This document shows positions 10,869-22,189 of a stretch of DNA of 64,000 nucleotides, piece after piece. Source of the stretch: Hansfordia pulvinata (lineage: Eukaryota; Ascomycota; Sordariomycetes; Xylariales); NCBI GenBank assembly GCA_006538405.1, contig BJKQ01000002.1, forward strand, positions 372,001 to 436,000, in the 5' to 3' direction. The stretch's first letter is position 1. Each line of letters opens with the position of its first letter. The notes under the pieces were generated by a model, which had not been told where the DNA came from, made no database searches, and saw only the letters and a list, made by a program, of their open reading frames with translations. Position numbers and translations under genes: made by a program.

Positions 10869-13500
10869 TATTGGGTCAAAGAGGCTGCAGCTGTGTCATG
10901 GGTCGAGATATCAGGGACAGCAGCGACTGTGAGACGGAAGCTTGGGGTGGTCTATGTTGTACGACGAGGGAGCGCGAGGCCGGGCGTGGAGAGGCGCGAG
11001 CTGGTAGGAGCGTGGGGATTCGAGAACAGGCAAGGAGAGAAGCGCGGTGCGGAGCCAAGCAGAGTGAACCGAGTTGATTGAGCAAGATGGAGTAGAAGGC
11101 AAGATAAGGCTGCTTGGACGGCGCGTATCAGCTGGGCGAGGGTTGGATGAGTCGGGTATTGGACGATGGAGATAAGACAGGCGGTGGAGGGTCAAGTGGG
11201 CGGGCGAGTCGAGCGGGGCAATGATGATGGGGGCGGGTCGGGGTGCGGAGCTGTTAGTCAGCGGCTGGCCGGGGTTCGCGGTCGGGGTCGAAGCAGGGTC
11301 TCGTGCACGGACCTCTCGTTTACGGAGTACTTCAATGGCTGATAAGTGAGGTGAGGTGTGCCGGCAGGCGATCATGACAAGCGTACCATCCCAGTCCGAG
11401 TAGATAAAGTGGACGGGCGGGTGATGAGGTCGACGACGTCCAACATGTGGACATCAGCAGACCAGCACGTCACTTCAACGCGGGCTGATGATGGATGCCC
11501 GGGCACCTTGAGTATCCGAGTACCTCCCGCCAGACATTAAGGTAAGCACCTGCCGTACTTGCAATCCCCCGCGGCTACATGTAGGTACCTACACCGTAGT
11601 CGTACAAGTATAGCCCCAGCGGCAACGGTAATAATTGAAGCTGGGCGACCCGGGGACGGACCCACCGTGTCCGATCTCCAGCTCCAGCCCTGCGCGTCGC
11701 TGAAGACACCAATGTGGAAGCTTCATTCTATGCCTCGAAGACTCTTACATGCATACGTACGCGTCGATGCTCGTATGAACGCCTCTGAGAGATGCCCGCC
11801 TACTTAGTTCCCAAACCACTCGAATCCGGGCTCCATACGGCTCTCCACCTTTTACCGTACTCCCGGATAGACGACTTTGGGTCGTGATTGTTGTACTTGG
11901 GCTGTTTTTGGTCTGGCTGGTTGGTTACCTCGTCCTTCTCTGGCCACCTTTGACGAGCGCCACACATTCGGCGACGACTTCCCTGTCGTTAACTCGAAAG
12001 AGCAAACCTCGTAGCACAGCGCCGTGTTCCACCACGTTTGGGACCACCACTTTTAATAAACCAAGTGTATATTTAAGAGGCCCTGAAGCTGCCCTGGCGC
12101 GCGAACGAGCCAGTGGATCCGTTCTGTCTGGTTTCCAAGAAGAGCGGACTTGTCAGCTACACGCCGCCAGACATACGCTGATGAGCCCGCCGGATGTGCC
12201 AGGAAAGCGAAGGGTCATCACAAGGCCCTAGAGTGAACCCGTGCTTCGACGACCATGCACGCAGCTCCGGCTAAGGTCCGCCACCTGGTGACTAGAACTA
12301 CTCGGGATAGCCCTCCTGCTTTGCCAGTCGAGCAGCCTCTACAACCTGGCGTGCCGCTCAAGTACTTGAGGCAGGCTTTGGTTTGTTGCCACTGCAAAGG
12401 TCAGGCCGTGGGAGGAATGAATTGGGGTGTAGTTGGCGAACGCAGGCAGTGCAGCCGATCCCTCCGCCACCACGGCCAGGAATACCTATCTATACGCATC
12501 TGCCGACATTGCCCTAGTACATGAGCCTCGGCACCACACTGGTACGGCTGGCTCCTACTGCCTAAAAATGCCTCCTGGCTCAACTCAACGTCTCACTCTG
12601 GCGTTCACCTCTTCACTGTGTAGGCGTTCCGCTGAGAACACCCGAAAATTGAAGGTACATGAGTAGCTGGTTACCTATCGTGGAATATGGCAGTCCCCAG
12701 ACGACTCTCGGGACTGCTCTGTACGCACGAGAACCCGGTGACTCGAGTACGGACACTCTATCGGGCCGGGCCCGGGTCACGAGTACCTACATACCTGTAT
12801 GTACCTTGCCTCCGGTACGGTACCTAAGGTATTTCTCTAGGGACGTGTAGGCTATTTGCAGTCTTTGGCCACCCTCAGACCGGACGACCCTGTTTTTAAG
12901 GCCGCTTGGTGGGACTCGTGGCTGATGCCTCAACGCCCGAGATCCATTGTGTTCCAGCCTTGTGAATGGTATTATTGCCGTTCTGTACATAGGGATTCGA
13001 GCGGGGGCGCACCAAGTTCCGTAGGTTAGCGCACCATTCCGGCGACCTTAGGTACCTTAGGTACCGTGCTGCCGTGCCTGCCGTCCTTGCTTTGGTCACC
13101 ACAGCTCACTGCCCGGGGTGATGGATAAATTAAATGGAGACGGTCCCCGCCAATCCATCCATCTCTCGTCGTACGTGCAGAAGCCGGGAGGAACGACACT
13201 CACACTACGACTAATAACTTAACCACCATACGAGCATACCCGTCCTACGCGCTCCATCTTCTAGTCGGACTTCAGTCAGGAATCTCTTCACCCACCCTGC
13301 CGGTTCTCTGTCCGGACATACGGCACTACGATCCTCCGCTCAAGAGGTCACTTTGAGGTCGTCTCCATCCTTGTCGATCCGACCAGCCCGATCAGGACTC
13401 TTCATTCTGCTGCCATCCGTTCCTTGTGACTCTGTCTTGCCGGACCCAGCCCGCACTGTTTCTCCCCCGTATCCTGGGACCGGCACGTACAAGAAGTGAC
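10869..13500. other. Intergenic between divergent genes, no gene recognised
   Basis: Carries the 5' flanks of the septin-type GTPase (minus) and the CE1 esterase (plus). A group of short near-palindromic GGTACC/TACCTA/CCTTAGG elements lies at 12785-12840 and 13040-13070. The region just before the esterase ATG (13220-13500) is pyrimidine-rich on the plus strand, like many fungal core promoters and leaders. I see no conserved open frame. Confidence 0.5.
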
Positions 13501-15064
13501 ATGCTCGCTCTTGGCACCAGCCTCTCTGTTGCCCACCATGTCCCCCCGTCTGCCCTTTGTCTCCTCGTCTTGTTGGCCCACCTCAGCTTCTACGTCCAAC
13601 CCCACGCCATCGCCGTCTCGGTACCACACAAGCCATGTCCCGCCGCCGTAGCCAACGACGCTGACGTTGACGACTCGTACTACGCCATGCGCCCCAGCCT
13701 CCTCTTCGACCTGACTGCCGTGACCTTTGCCTCGACCGTCTACTCGGCCGTCATCAAGTCCCTCGGCCCCCAGACCGTCGTCACAGTGCGCGAGGACGGC
13801 GACGCCTCGGCCCCTCGTGGTCTGCTCGGCGACGACGATCATGACGGCCTGCACGACAAGGCCCCCGGCTGCGGAAAGAGCCATCTCTTCGCCGGCATAT
13901 TGAAGACACATCACATCCAGAGCAGCGACAAACGGCGCGCCTACAGGGTATCGTTGCCTGATGACTACGACAATGACAAGCCCTACCCGGTAGTCATGGG
14001 CTTCGCTGGCTCCGAAACCAACGGTTTCTTCTTCGAAAAGGACACTGGCATGTCCAGGGACAAGTACAGCCATGGTGTGAGTCCAATTTCCCGGAGCCCC
14101 CAATGCCTAGTTCGCATCTCACGTCTCTTGTCTGCCGCATAATCAGAAAATCATGGTATACCCCACTGGCTACAGCTCGTTCTTTGGCCTCCCTTCGTGG
14201 GCGGGCGCCAGCTTCTCCAAGGTCTCGGTCAAGGAAGATCTCCGGTTCGTCGCCGATCTGCTCAAGGAGCTTCGCAACGAATACTGTGTCGACAACGCTC
14301 GCATATACGCAACCGGGTAGGTGCGCAGATCCACACGCAGCCGGGACCCCAACACTGACGCGCGAGCGCAAAGACTTTCTGGGGGCGGCGGCTTCGTAGA
14401 GACCATAGCCTGCTCCCCGATTGGCAAGAACTTTGCTGCCATAGCCCCTGTGGCCGGCTCGTACTTTGACCAGGTTGAGGGGTACAAGGATCCACACGAT
14501 CTCAAAAGTGGGAAATTTGTGTGTCGGCCGGGTCGAAAGCTGATGCCTCTGCTCTTCATCCACGGGACAAAAGACGCCAATGTTCCCTTCGACGGCGCCA
14601 TGTCAGGCAAAGGCGCGCAATGGGGCAAGATGCCTCCGATCCCCGATGTTCTCAAGCAGTGGGCGGAACGCGACAAATGCGACGAAGGCAAGGAGAGCTC
14701 CGATGACGAGGACGTGAAGAAAGCAATCGAAAACAGCCACGATGTCGACTTGAAGCAGATCCACCATACCTCTTATGAATGTCAAGGCCAGAAGGACGCC
14801 TTGCAGCTCTGGCAACTCGACTACCTGGGTAAGTTCCGCCGGTCAAAACCTGCTGGTCGTGCCCGGTCTTGGACCCAACTGACAGAGCCTCTCTCTTCAG
14901 TCCACAGGTGGCCGTCCAAGGGCACCACGCTCACCGGCGTGATCGGCAAGCAGTTGGGGGGCGGGCCCATCTCGGCGAACCAAGTCATTATGGATTTCTT
15001 CGACCGGTTTCAAAGACAAGACGATGCGGAAACTTACACAAGCGAATTCCCTTTCGAGTCTTGA
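13501..15064 (+). CDS. Secreted CE1-type esterase, feruloyl esterase / LpqC-like, four exons
   Basis: Exons 13501-14076, 14147-14316, 14374-14828 and 14901-15064 give 454 residues with no frame problem. The N-terminus has a hydrophobic segment at about residues 18-32 (LCLLVLLAHLSFY), consistent with a secretion signal. PGCGKS, RRAYRVSLPDDYD and PYPVVMGF then match the start of fungal feruloyl-esterase or polyhydroxybutyrate-depolymerase-like alpha/beta hydrolases. The proposed catalytic triad is Ser251 in GLSGG, Asp316 in HGTKDANVPF and His402 in HRWP. Members of this family release ferulic or other acyl groups from plant cell-wall polysaccharides outside the cell. The substrate here is inferred from the family. 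An insertion rich in charged residues (ESSDDEDVKKAIENSHDVD) sits between Asp and His. The gene converges with the TRI12-type pump downstream. Confidence 0.85.
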
Positions 15065-15984
15065 CCAAGTCGCCTCGACAATATAGCTTACCCACTTGCG
15101 GTATCTGGCGGCTCGCCGAGCAAGCCAATTAGCAGCTGTGGCTATAACTAGCCTGATCTTCCACTGCAGGCGAGCAGTTCGCCATCTCATGATATTTTAG
15201 ACTTGCGGTCCCCAGCCGGCTTAGGTGGGATCTCGTGGCGTTTTCGCGATTCTTCTTCAGGTTACTTAGCATAGCATTGCATAATCACTTATACCCACTT
15301 GAGAGCAAGCCCACTCCCGAAGGATTTCCGTCTGCGTGATTCGTACTGATGGTGTGCAATCGGTCAGGTTGCCTGCCCATTACCTTGTCCCTATCCAGCA
15401 ACACATGGCGCCGCCAGGTTCGATGCAGACTGGAGCCAGGCATTGCTTTTGTCCGCAAACCAGCAACGTGCATGGCACCATCAACGGGTGGTGTGTGAGT
15501 AGCCTTCGACTAGGAGGCTCCAGGGGCGACTGAGGTCGCTACAGCCACACAAGTACCAACACCAGGCCTTCAGGCTTTGTTGCAGTCGAGGGTACGAGTA
15601 CACAAATATCACTCGAGAATGCACGGAAAATCTTCTAACGTTTTCATGCTCTATCGCTCTATGCTACATATTAAAAAAAAAAAAAAAGTAAAAAAAAACT
15701 CGTTTGAGGAGCACCCGTGGTCCCTACAACTGCGGCTTCTCCCGGCTGAGTCGGGAGGCACCGGGCAAAGCGCAGAGGGCAAAAGGGGCGGTGCGCTCCG
15801 ATCCCTTGCCTACCTGCAACACCTCCAGCCAATCCCTTTGCTGCGGCCTTGGTCGTTCCAAACACCCCCCTAACCTCTTCTCCTCTCTTCGCTCCAGTGG
15901 AACGTTTCCGTCGCCTCGCCTAGAATCCCACCAGCCACTTCTGACCTCATATACACATGTAGTGAGGCAGTCCCACGACCCTTT
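15065..15984. other. Convergent intergenic region
   Basis: Lies between the 3' ends of the esterase (plus) and the MFS pump (minus). It contains A-rich runs at 15669-15697, which on the minus strand read as a T-rich tract, and one TACGAGTA at 15593. No gene is recognised. Confidence 0.5.
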
Positions 15985-17629
15985 TCACGTTTTCTTCACC
16001 CCCCCCACCCGCACTCCGCAGGCGTCTCGCCCTTCCCCTCCCCCTTCCCCTTTCTCTTGGTGGCGGTGGCCATGGCTGCGACTGTGACTGTGACTGCCGC
16101 TCCGCAGGTTGGGCAGGAAGGCGGCGCACCCGAAGACGGCGAGCCCGATGCCCGCGGACGCGTAGTACACGACGCGGGCGGCGGGGACCGCGGCGTCGGA
16201 CAGGTGACGCAGGTCCTCCGCGGAGGGGGACGACGACGACGACGACGACGACGACACGAGGAGCGCGATCTCGCCGACCTGCCGAGTGTAGACGTTGTAC
16301 AGGATCGCGTAGCCGACGGAGCCGCCGACGGTGCGCAGGCAGATGGTCAGGCCCATCGCTACGCCGATTAGGTCCTGGGGGCTATATTTTTTGGGGGGGA
16401 GGGAGGGGAGTGGGTGTCAGTTAGTGCGAAGAGGCTAGGTGGGGGGTGGGGTGGAAGAAGGGAGAGGAGAGAAAGAAGGAAAAATGAATGGGAGGGGAGA
16501 GAGAGGAACGAACTTACCAGGCAATGCTCACAATCGTCGTGAGGGGCACCAGGACGCCGCCGACCCCCAGGCCGGAGAAGGACGTCGTCACGGCGAAGGT
16601 GACGGGGTCGTCGGCGGCGATGCAGGACTGCGCTCCGGTGAAGGCGGCTGTTTTCAGGGGGTTGGTCTGCGCGTCAGTTACGTCACGCGTATTTCAATCG
16701 AGGGAGATAGAAAAAAAAAAAAAAAAGAAAAAAAAAAAACAGGCAGGGTGAAAGGGATGCTCAGAAAGAGCCAGAAACAAGCAAAGAGGAGAGAGAGGCT
16801 GAGCTAGCAGGCTCGCCCGGGTCGGCCACTCACTCATGACGGCGGCCGAGGCGAGCAGCAGCTCGCGGGCGCGCCCGCGGAGCGCGGTCAGCAGGGCGTT
16901 GACGGCGGCGGCGCCGGCGGTCAGGCCCCAGGCGCCGCCGACGCTGACGAGGCCGGCCCGCAGGGTCGGGAGCCCCGGGAAGACCTCCTCGATGATGGTG
17001 GGGCCGAGGGAGATGGTCGTCGAGTAGACCATGCCGAGAGGAAGCAGACGGCGAAGGTCAGGGCCACGGCGCGCTGGCCGGCGAACAGGCGCGTCGGCAC
17101 CAGGGGCTCCACCACGGCTGCCGCCGCTTCTGCTGCTGCTATCGTCGGAGTTGTGGCGGCGGTGGTGGTGGTGGTGGTGGTGGTGATTCTGGCGGAGCAT
17201 CGAAACATGGCAGGGTAAGGCGAGCAGGAGCGCGCGGCGCACCGCGACACACGGCGCTCCCACCACGCCAGCAGGGCCAGCAGGGCCAGGCCGACGAGGA
17301 GCTGCGACAGGATCCAGGCGCTGCTCCACGAGTGCGCGAAGCCGCCTGACTGCAGTGCTATGAGCCTTTTTTTTTTTTTACCCCGTCTGTTGTCAGCGGG
17401 CGAGAGAAGGAGGAGGGGTGGGGTGGAAGGGGGAAAAGGGAAGCATGGGAACACTCACAGCTCAGTCAGGCCGGCCACCAGCAGCACGGCACCGACGTAG
17501 TCGAACCGGCGCACGATATCGGACGTGTCCCTGGAGTTGCGGCGCACGAGCTTCATAGGGAAGTACGTCACCGCGGTAAGGGCGATGGCGACGCCGTTCC
17601 AGATGCTTTTTGATGAAAAAACCCCAGGT

Positions 17630-17684
<55 letters not shown>

Positions 17685-17720
17685 GACCGTTCTTTCTTTT
17701 CGTTGTCTTCTTTCGAGGGA

Positions 17721-17751
<31 letters not shown>

Positions 17752-18859
17752 GAACAGGTGGAGAGCCCCCGGCTTACAGTGCGATCCAGTATATCCACCG
17801 CCAGGAGGCGTGGATGGACAGCTCGGACGCGTAGATCATGGACGGGCCGAAGATGACGGTCAGGCTGGTCACAATGCTGAAGTACATGCCGCGCTTGGCC
17901 ATGGGCACCAGCTCGGCGATGCTGGGAGGGTGGGGGGTTGGATGGAAAAAACCTCAAGAGTCAGCATTTTCCGGTTCCCTCGTTTTCCTTTTGACACACG
18001 AGAGTGTCTTGTGCGGCAACGTACAGGTGGAAGGAAAAAAAGAGAGAGAAAGGGGGTTGCCGGGGTAGAGAGAGAGAGAGAGAACGAGAGCGAACGAGAG
18101 AGGACTCACGCCGACAGAGCAGTGAGCTCCTCGACGGCGCTGCCGATGCCGGTCAGGACGCCGCCGGCGACGAGGCCGGCCAGGGACGTGGCGGTGGCGG
18201 TGGCGACGACGCCGACGACGAGCAGGGCCAGGCCGGCGGCCAGGGTACCGCGGCGGCCGATGAGGTCCTGGACGTAGCCGGACACGGGGACGACGCAGGC
18301 GGACGCCAGGCTGGAGCTGTTGGTGATCCAGGCGCGGCCGGCGCCGATGCCCAGGTCCGCCGCGATGTAGTTGATGCCCGGCCCGCCGAGGAAGCTCGTC
18401 ACTTGGGAGCCTGGGGTTTTTGGGGACTGGCGTCAGCAAAAGGGAGAGGGGGGAAGGAGGTGAATAAGGGCGGGGTGGAAGGCATATACCGATGTAGCAG
18501 AGCATCAGGGCTAGGATCGCCATGGCTCGCTGCCCGTCCATGGGGGTTTGCACTATCATCATCTCGGTCTCCTCCGGCTCTTCTGCTTCTTCCCCGCCGC
18601 CGCCGCCGCAGTCTTGTCCATGGGTGGTGGTGGTGGTGGTGGCCGTGCTGCCCGCCTGCAGAGATGGCGCCTCGGCCCCTGACAGCGACAGGTTGTCCAG
18701 CCTGCACGGCGACGTCTCCCGGGGGAGGAGGTTTGCGTTGTCGGCGCTTGCTGCCATGGCTGTGGAGCTGCTGCTGTCGAGCTCTGGGGTGTGCCGACTT
18801 GGCCCGGTTAGGCCGAGAGGGGTGGTGCCGCCGTGGTGCGGTGCCCGGCTTGCTCCCAT
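15985..18859 (-). CDS. TRI12-type MFS efflux pump, seven exons, one apparent frameshift
   Basis: Exons (minus): 18859-18490, 18410-18110, 17921-17778, 17605-17459, 17365-16834, 16647-16518, 16381-15985. It is a multi-pass plasma-membrane protein of the 14-helix major facilitator group related to TRI12. The family exports small toxic molecules by proton exchange; the substrate here is unknown. Evidence includes VTSFLGGPGINYIAADL, WITNSSSLA followed by SGYVQDLIGRRG (MFS motif A), ELVPMAKRGMYFS, and IACPQDLIGVAM before RTVGGSVGYAILYN. The N-terminus is a long Ser/Thr/Gly-rich cytoplasmic tail. In exon 5 the frame jumps at 17034-17042, between AVALTFAVCFL and LGMVYSTTISLG. One added base gives 673 codons plus a stop. 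The intron acceptor 16647 was chosen over a nearer AG because only it keeps the frame (MTAFTGAQSC). Intron 3 holds a (CA)n run and a G24 run. Confidence 0.85.
17633..17683. repeat. (CA)n microsatellite inside MFS intron 3
   Basis: About 25 uninterrupted CA units. On the sense strand of the gene it reads as (TG)n, between the poly-C tract and the acceptor. Confidence 0.95.
17721..17744. repeat. G24 homopolymer inside MFS intron 3
   Basis: Reads as C24 on the sense strand and begins about 33 nt after the 5' splice site (17777). Confidence 0.9.
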
Positions 18860-20858
18860 CGAGTGTGGTCGGAGAATCAGGTGCGCAGACGAGCGGGTAT
18901 GGACGGTATCGCAGGTTTTCTCTTGGCAACGGCCCCTCCCCCGGATTATCTACCGGCGAGTGACAGCGGCGGGCTTTGCCAAGGATATAAATACCTTATA
19001 TAGCTACAGTAGGGGCCCTTCTTTTGGCCCCGTCGGCTCTCTCTCTAGAAGCAGGGAGGGGGCTTTGGCCTTGTCTTCCATGTGGGCTCTTTGTGACGTC
19101 GCCATTCCGTCCATGACGGGGGCGCCCCGCGAGAGGCCATGGAAGCGAGAGGGAACCCCGGCGGCAGCGGCGGCGGCGGTGTCGTCCCGTCTCTCCTCCC
19201 CCCCCCCCCCCCCCCCCCCCATTGTCCGCGGCGAGAAAAAAAAGGGTTTCCACGGCGGAATTGGGGGATCTCACGAAGCCCGTTTCTCGATGGCGGAGCG
19301 CAAGGCCAGGCCAGGCGTGGAGTGTGTGCACAGCAGAGACGGGGATGCCGAACCCCCGAGTTTGACTGACAACTGACAACTGACTATTTTCACGCTACCA
19401 TGGGCGGCACGACGAGCCAGTGGGGTGAGGCAAGGCAAAGGCAAGGCAAGGCAAGTTCCGGCAGATGGGGATCTGGTCTGATCTGTGATCGGCAGCGGGC
19501 CATATTGCCTATTCTGGGTGTGTCCCCTCGACTCGACTCAGCCACGGGCCATACTCGCAGTCGATGCCCTGCTCTGCTCTGCTCTGCCGTCCAACTTGTA
19601 GCGTTGCCACCACACGAGCACAGCCCTATGACGGCAGACGACGAAAGGGGGCCCCGCCCGCCCCGCCCCTTCATCCCAGCAGATGCCGAAGCCCCGAGGA
19701 GAGAGGAGGTGAAGAAGAAGAAGAAGAAGAAGAAGAAGGCTGGCAGGTGGTGGTACTGCTGCTGTCGGGTAGGGAGGGCTACGAGGGAGAGGGATAGTCT
19801 GATACTCGTGAGAGTCTCGAGATCGTGGGGCACCGAGTAGTCTGGCGGCAACGCTAGCGAGGTGCGAGTGCGAGACTGGAGCCACGGGCGAGCGATGCGG
19901 CTCAGCAGGAGGAGGAGGGAGGCCCGGACTAACTAGGTTCAACTCGGCAACGGGTAGCCTGTTGCTGACTGGGTAACTGACTGGGGACTCAGGGGCGCCG
20001 CCCACTGCCGATGGATGTGGGCACGCATGCGCTCGCTATTCGCGTGGCCGTGGTTCCCAGAGATGGATGGGATTCGCTGGTTGGCCGACAAGGGTGGTTC
20101 CTCTTCTACTGCCGTTCGCTCCATCGAGGCTGTGAGCGGACCGAGCGGCGTATAAGGGGGTCTGGGTGGCCGGCCAGTCGTACGGATGGATGGATGGATG
20201 TGGCCAATCTCGACGACGACGATGACGACGATGACGGCGGCAATGGAAGAAACAAGTATAAACCCTCCACGCATGAAGCCCCCTTTTGCTGATTAGGACT
20301 GGTATGACCTTGTCAGCCGGAAACTTCCGCCCTGACATCATCTGGAGAAACCGCTGTCAGGGTAGCAGCCGAAGCGGCAATAGAAGAGTATTTCAGCTCG
20401 CCCACTCTTCCATCAGACGTAGTCGCGGGTTAGTGATGCTGTCCAGAGCCCATCTCAGGTTTCTCCTGACCCAAAAGACCCCCGATGATTGATCTGCTTG
20501 AGAGGACCATATACCACCCAAGCACTGCTGACAACTGTTAGCTCCGCATGGATTGTGAAACTTAAGCGGCGGCACCAACAGGACATGAATTGGTTTCAGA
20601 GGGATTCAAAGAGAGGCGCTGTGCCATGTGACTTGTTCTTATAAGCGTAGATCCCCACGACAGATCTTGCACGGTTGTGCTTATCGAATATAGTACCGCC
20701 CCCCCCCCCCCCCCTGGGACTTCTTCCAACCCAACCAGACCGAGCCGTCAGGGCCAGAAAGACATCAAGATGACCACCCCTCGACTCCCCTTGCTGCTCA
20801 TCACCCGCCGGGCCCGCAACAACAACTTCAACAACAGCAACGACAACCACCGCGCGCA
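18860..20858. other. Intergenic, promoter side of the MFS pump
   Basis: 5' flank of the minus-strand MFS pump and 3' flank of the dienelactone hydrolase gene. It holds C-runs at about 19198-19220 and 20699-20714, an AAG repeat around 19710-19738, and a GAC/GAT repeat near 20212-20238. No coding sequence with recognisable content is present. Confidence 0.5.
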
Positions 20859-22189
20859 TCACAGGTACCTGTCGAACCAGGCGACGGCCTGGAGGAACGC
20901 CTGCTCCTTGGCGTGGCGCACACGCGCGTCGGCCGGGTCGCCGCGGACCGCGAAGCCGTGGCTCGTGTGCCCGTACAGGCTGATCTGCCACGGGGCGCCG
21001 CCGTCTCCGTCTCCGTCCCAGTCCCCGTCCCCGTCCCCGTCCCGTCTCCGCGACTTCCGTCGGTCCCCCTCTCGGCCAGGATCTCCTCGGTGCGGCGCCG
21101 CTTGTCGGCCGGGAAGATCTGGTCGGCCTGCGCGGCCGCGATGGCCAGCGGGCCCCGGAAGCCGCGCAGCTCGCCCTCGTCCACGAACGAGGGGTGCGCG
21201 AGGTACCCGACCGCGATGCCGCTCCGGAAGTGGCGGGCGACGTACTGCGATGATGATTCAGGGGAGGAGAAGGGACGAGTTAGGGGGCCTTATCTTGAGA
21301 AACTGCATACGTGGAATACGGGCAAAAACCGCCGGTAAAGGGGGGGGGGGGGGGGGGGGGGGGGCAAACGTTACCTTGGCACCGAAGCAGTAGCCCGCGC
21401 CGCCGATGCGGGCGGCGCCCTTCTCGGCCCCGAGCCAGCCGATGGCGGCCTCGAAGATGGGGTCGACGTCGGCGGGCGTGTGGGGGGTTTCGCCGTCGCT
21501 GCCGCGGGCGACCCAGTCCGTGACCGCCATGTCCTCGGGCTTCTTGGTGATCAGGTCGCCGTGGAACTGGTCGATGACCAGGGTCAGGTAGCCGTTGGCC
21601 GCGAACTGGTCGGCGACGAGCTGGCAGTTGATCCAGATGCCGTGGACGTCGGTGGCGAACACTGGAAAGAGGGAAGCATCGAGTCATTAGCCTTGACCCC
21701 CCTTTAAGCCAGCGGACAGGGCCACGATGGAAGTGAATAGCAGACAGGTAAGCACGGATGTGTCAACCTGCTGCTGCTGCTGCTGCTGCTGGTCGGCTCA
21801 CTGCCGAGACGGGTTTCTGCGTGCTGTCGAAACACACAGAGAGAGAAGGGGGAAGACGAGCATATGGAATACACAACTTACAGATCGCCTTGCCGGCCTT
21901 GGCTTTAGCAGGGTCGGGAGTGGCCAGGTAGCCCTCGTTGCCGGCAATGTCCACCTTGGTACCGAGTGCCTGCCCTCTGCAGGGAGGAGAAAGGGTCAGC
22001 ATCAGACGCTCGCACCCGTGATGGGACGTGAGAGTACTAAATAGTATGGGGGCTTCGGGAGAGGGGTATTGTGTAGTGCAACAAGATATGGGGCCCCGCT
22101 TGCGCCGTCTCCATGAGTGCGCGAGGTCTCCCGACTCACTCATGCTTGACGCCCTCGACGCAGCATTGACCAGGGGGGTTGGAGGCCAT
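20859..22189 (-). CDS. Dienelactone hydrolase family protein, four exons, one apparent frameshift
   Basis: Exons (minus): 22189-22140, 21976-21882, 21661-21375, 21244-20859. The start is ATG 22189, with a Cys-containing N-terminus (MASNPPGQCCVEGVKHE) typical of fungal members. The alpha/beta hydrolase fold shows LFATDVHGIWINCQLVADQ, the Cys nucleophile in GYCFGAK, an Asp in AAAQADQIFP, and the His in SHGFAVRGDPADARV. The protein ends WFDRYL. Family enzymes hydrolyse dienelactones or similar small esters in the cytosol; the substrate here is not shown. The last exon breaks frame within a GAC/GGG repeat at 21041-21043, where one of the repeated GTCCCC units has only three C. Restoring it gives an Asp/Gly run leading into GGAPWQISLYG and 272 codons plus a stop. 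Intron 2 holds a CTG repeat and intron 3 a G25 run. Confidence 0.87.
21340..21364. repeat. G25 homopolymer inside dienelactone hydrolase intron 3
   Basis: Reads as C25 on the sense strand and begins about 10 nt after the donor at 21374. Confidence 0.9.
21768..21792. repeat. (CTG)n repeat inside dienelactone hydrolase intron 2
   Basis: About eight CTG units on the plus strand in intron 21662-21881, reading CAG on the sense strand. Confidence 0.9.
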
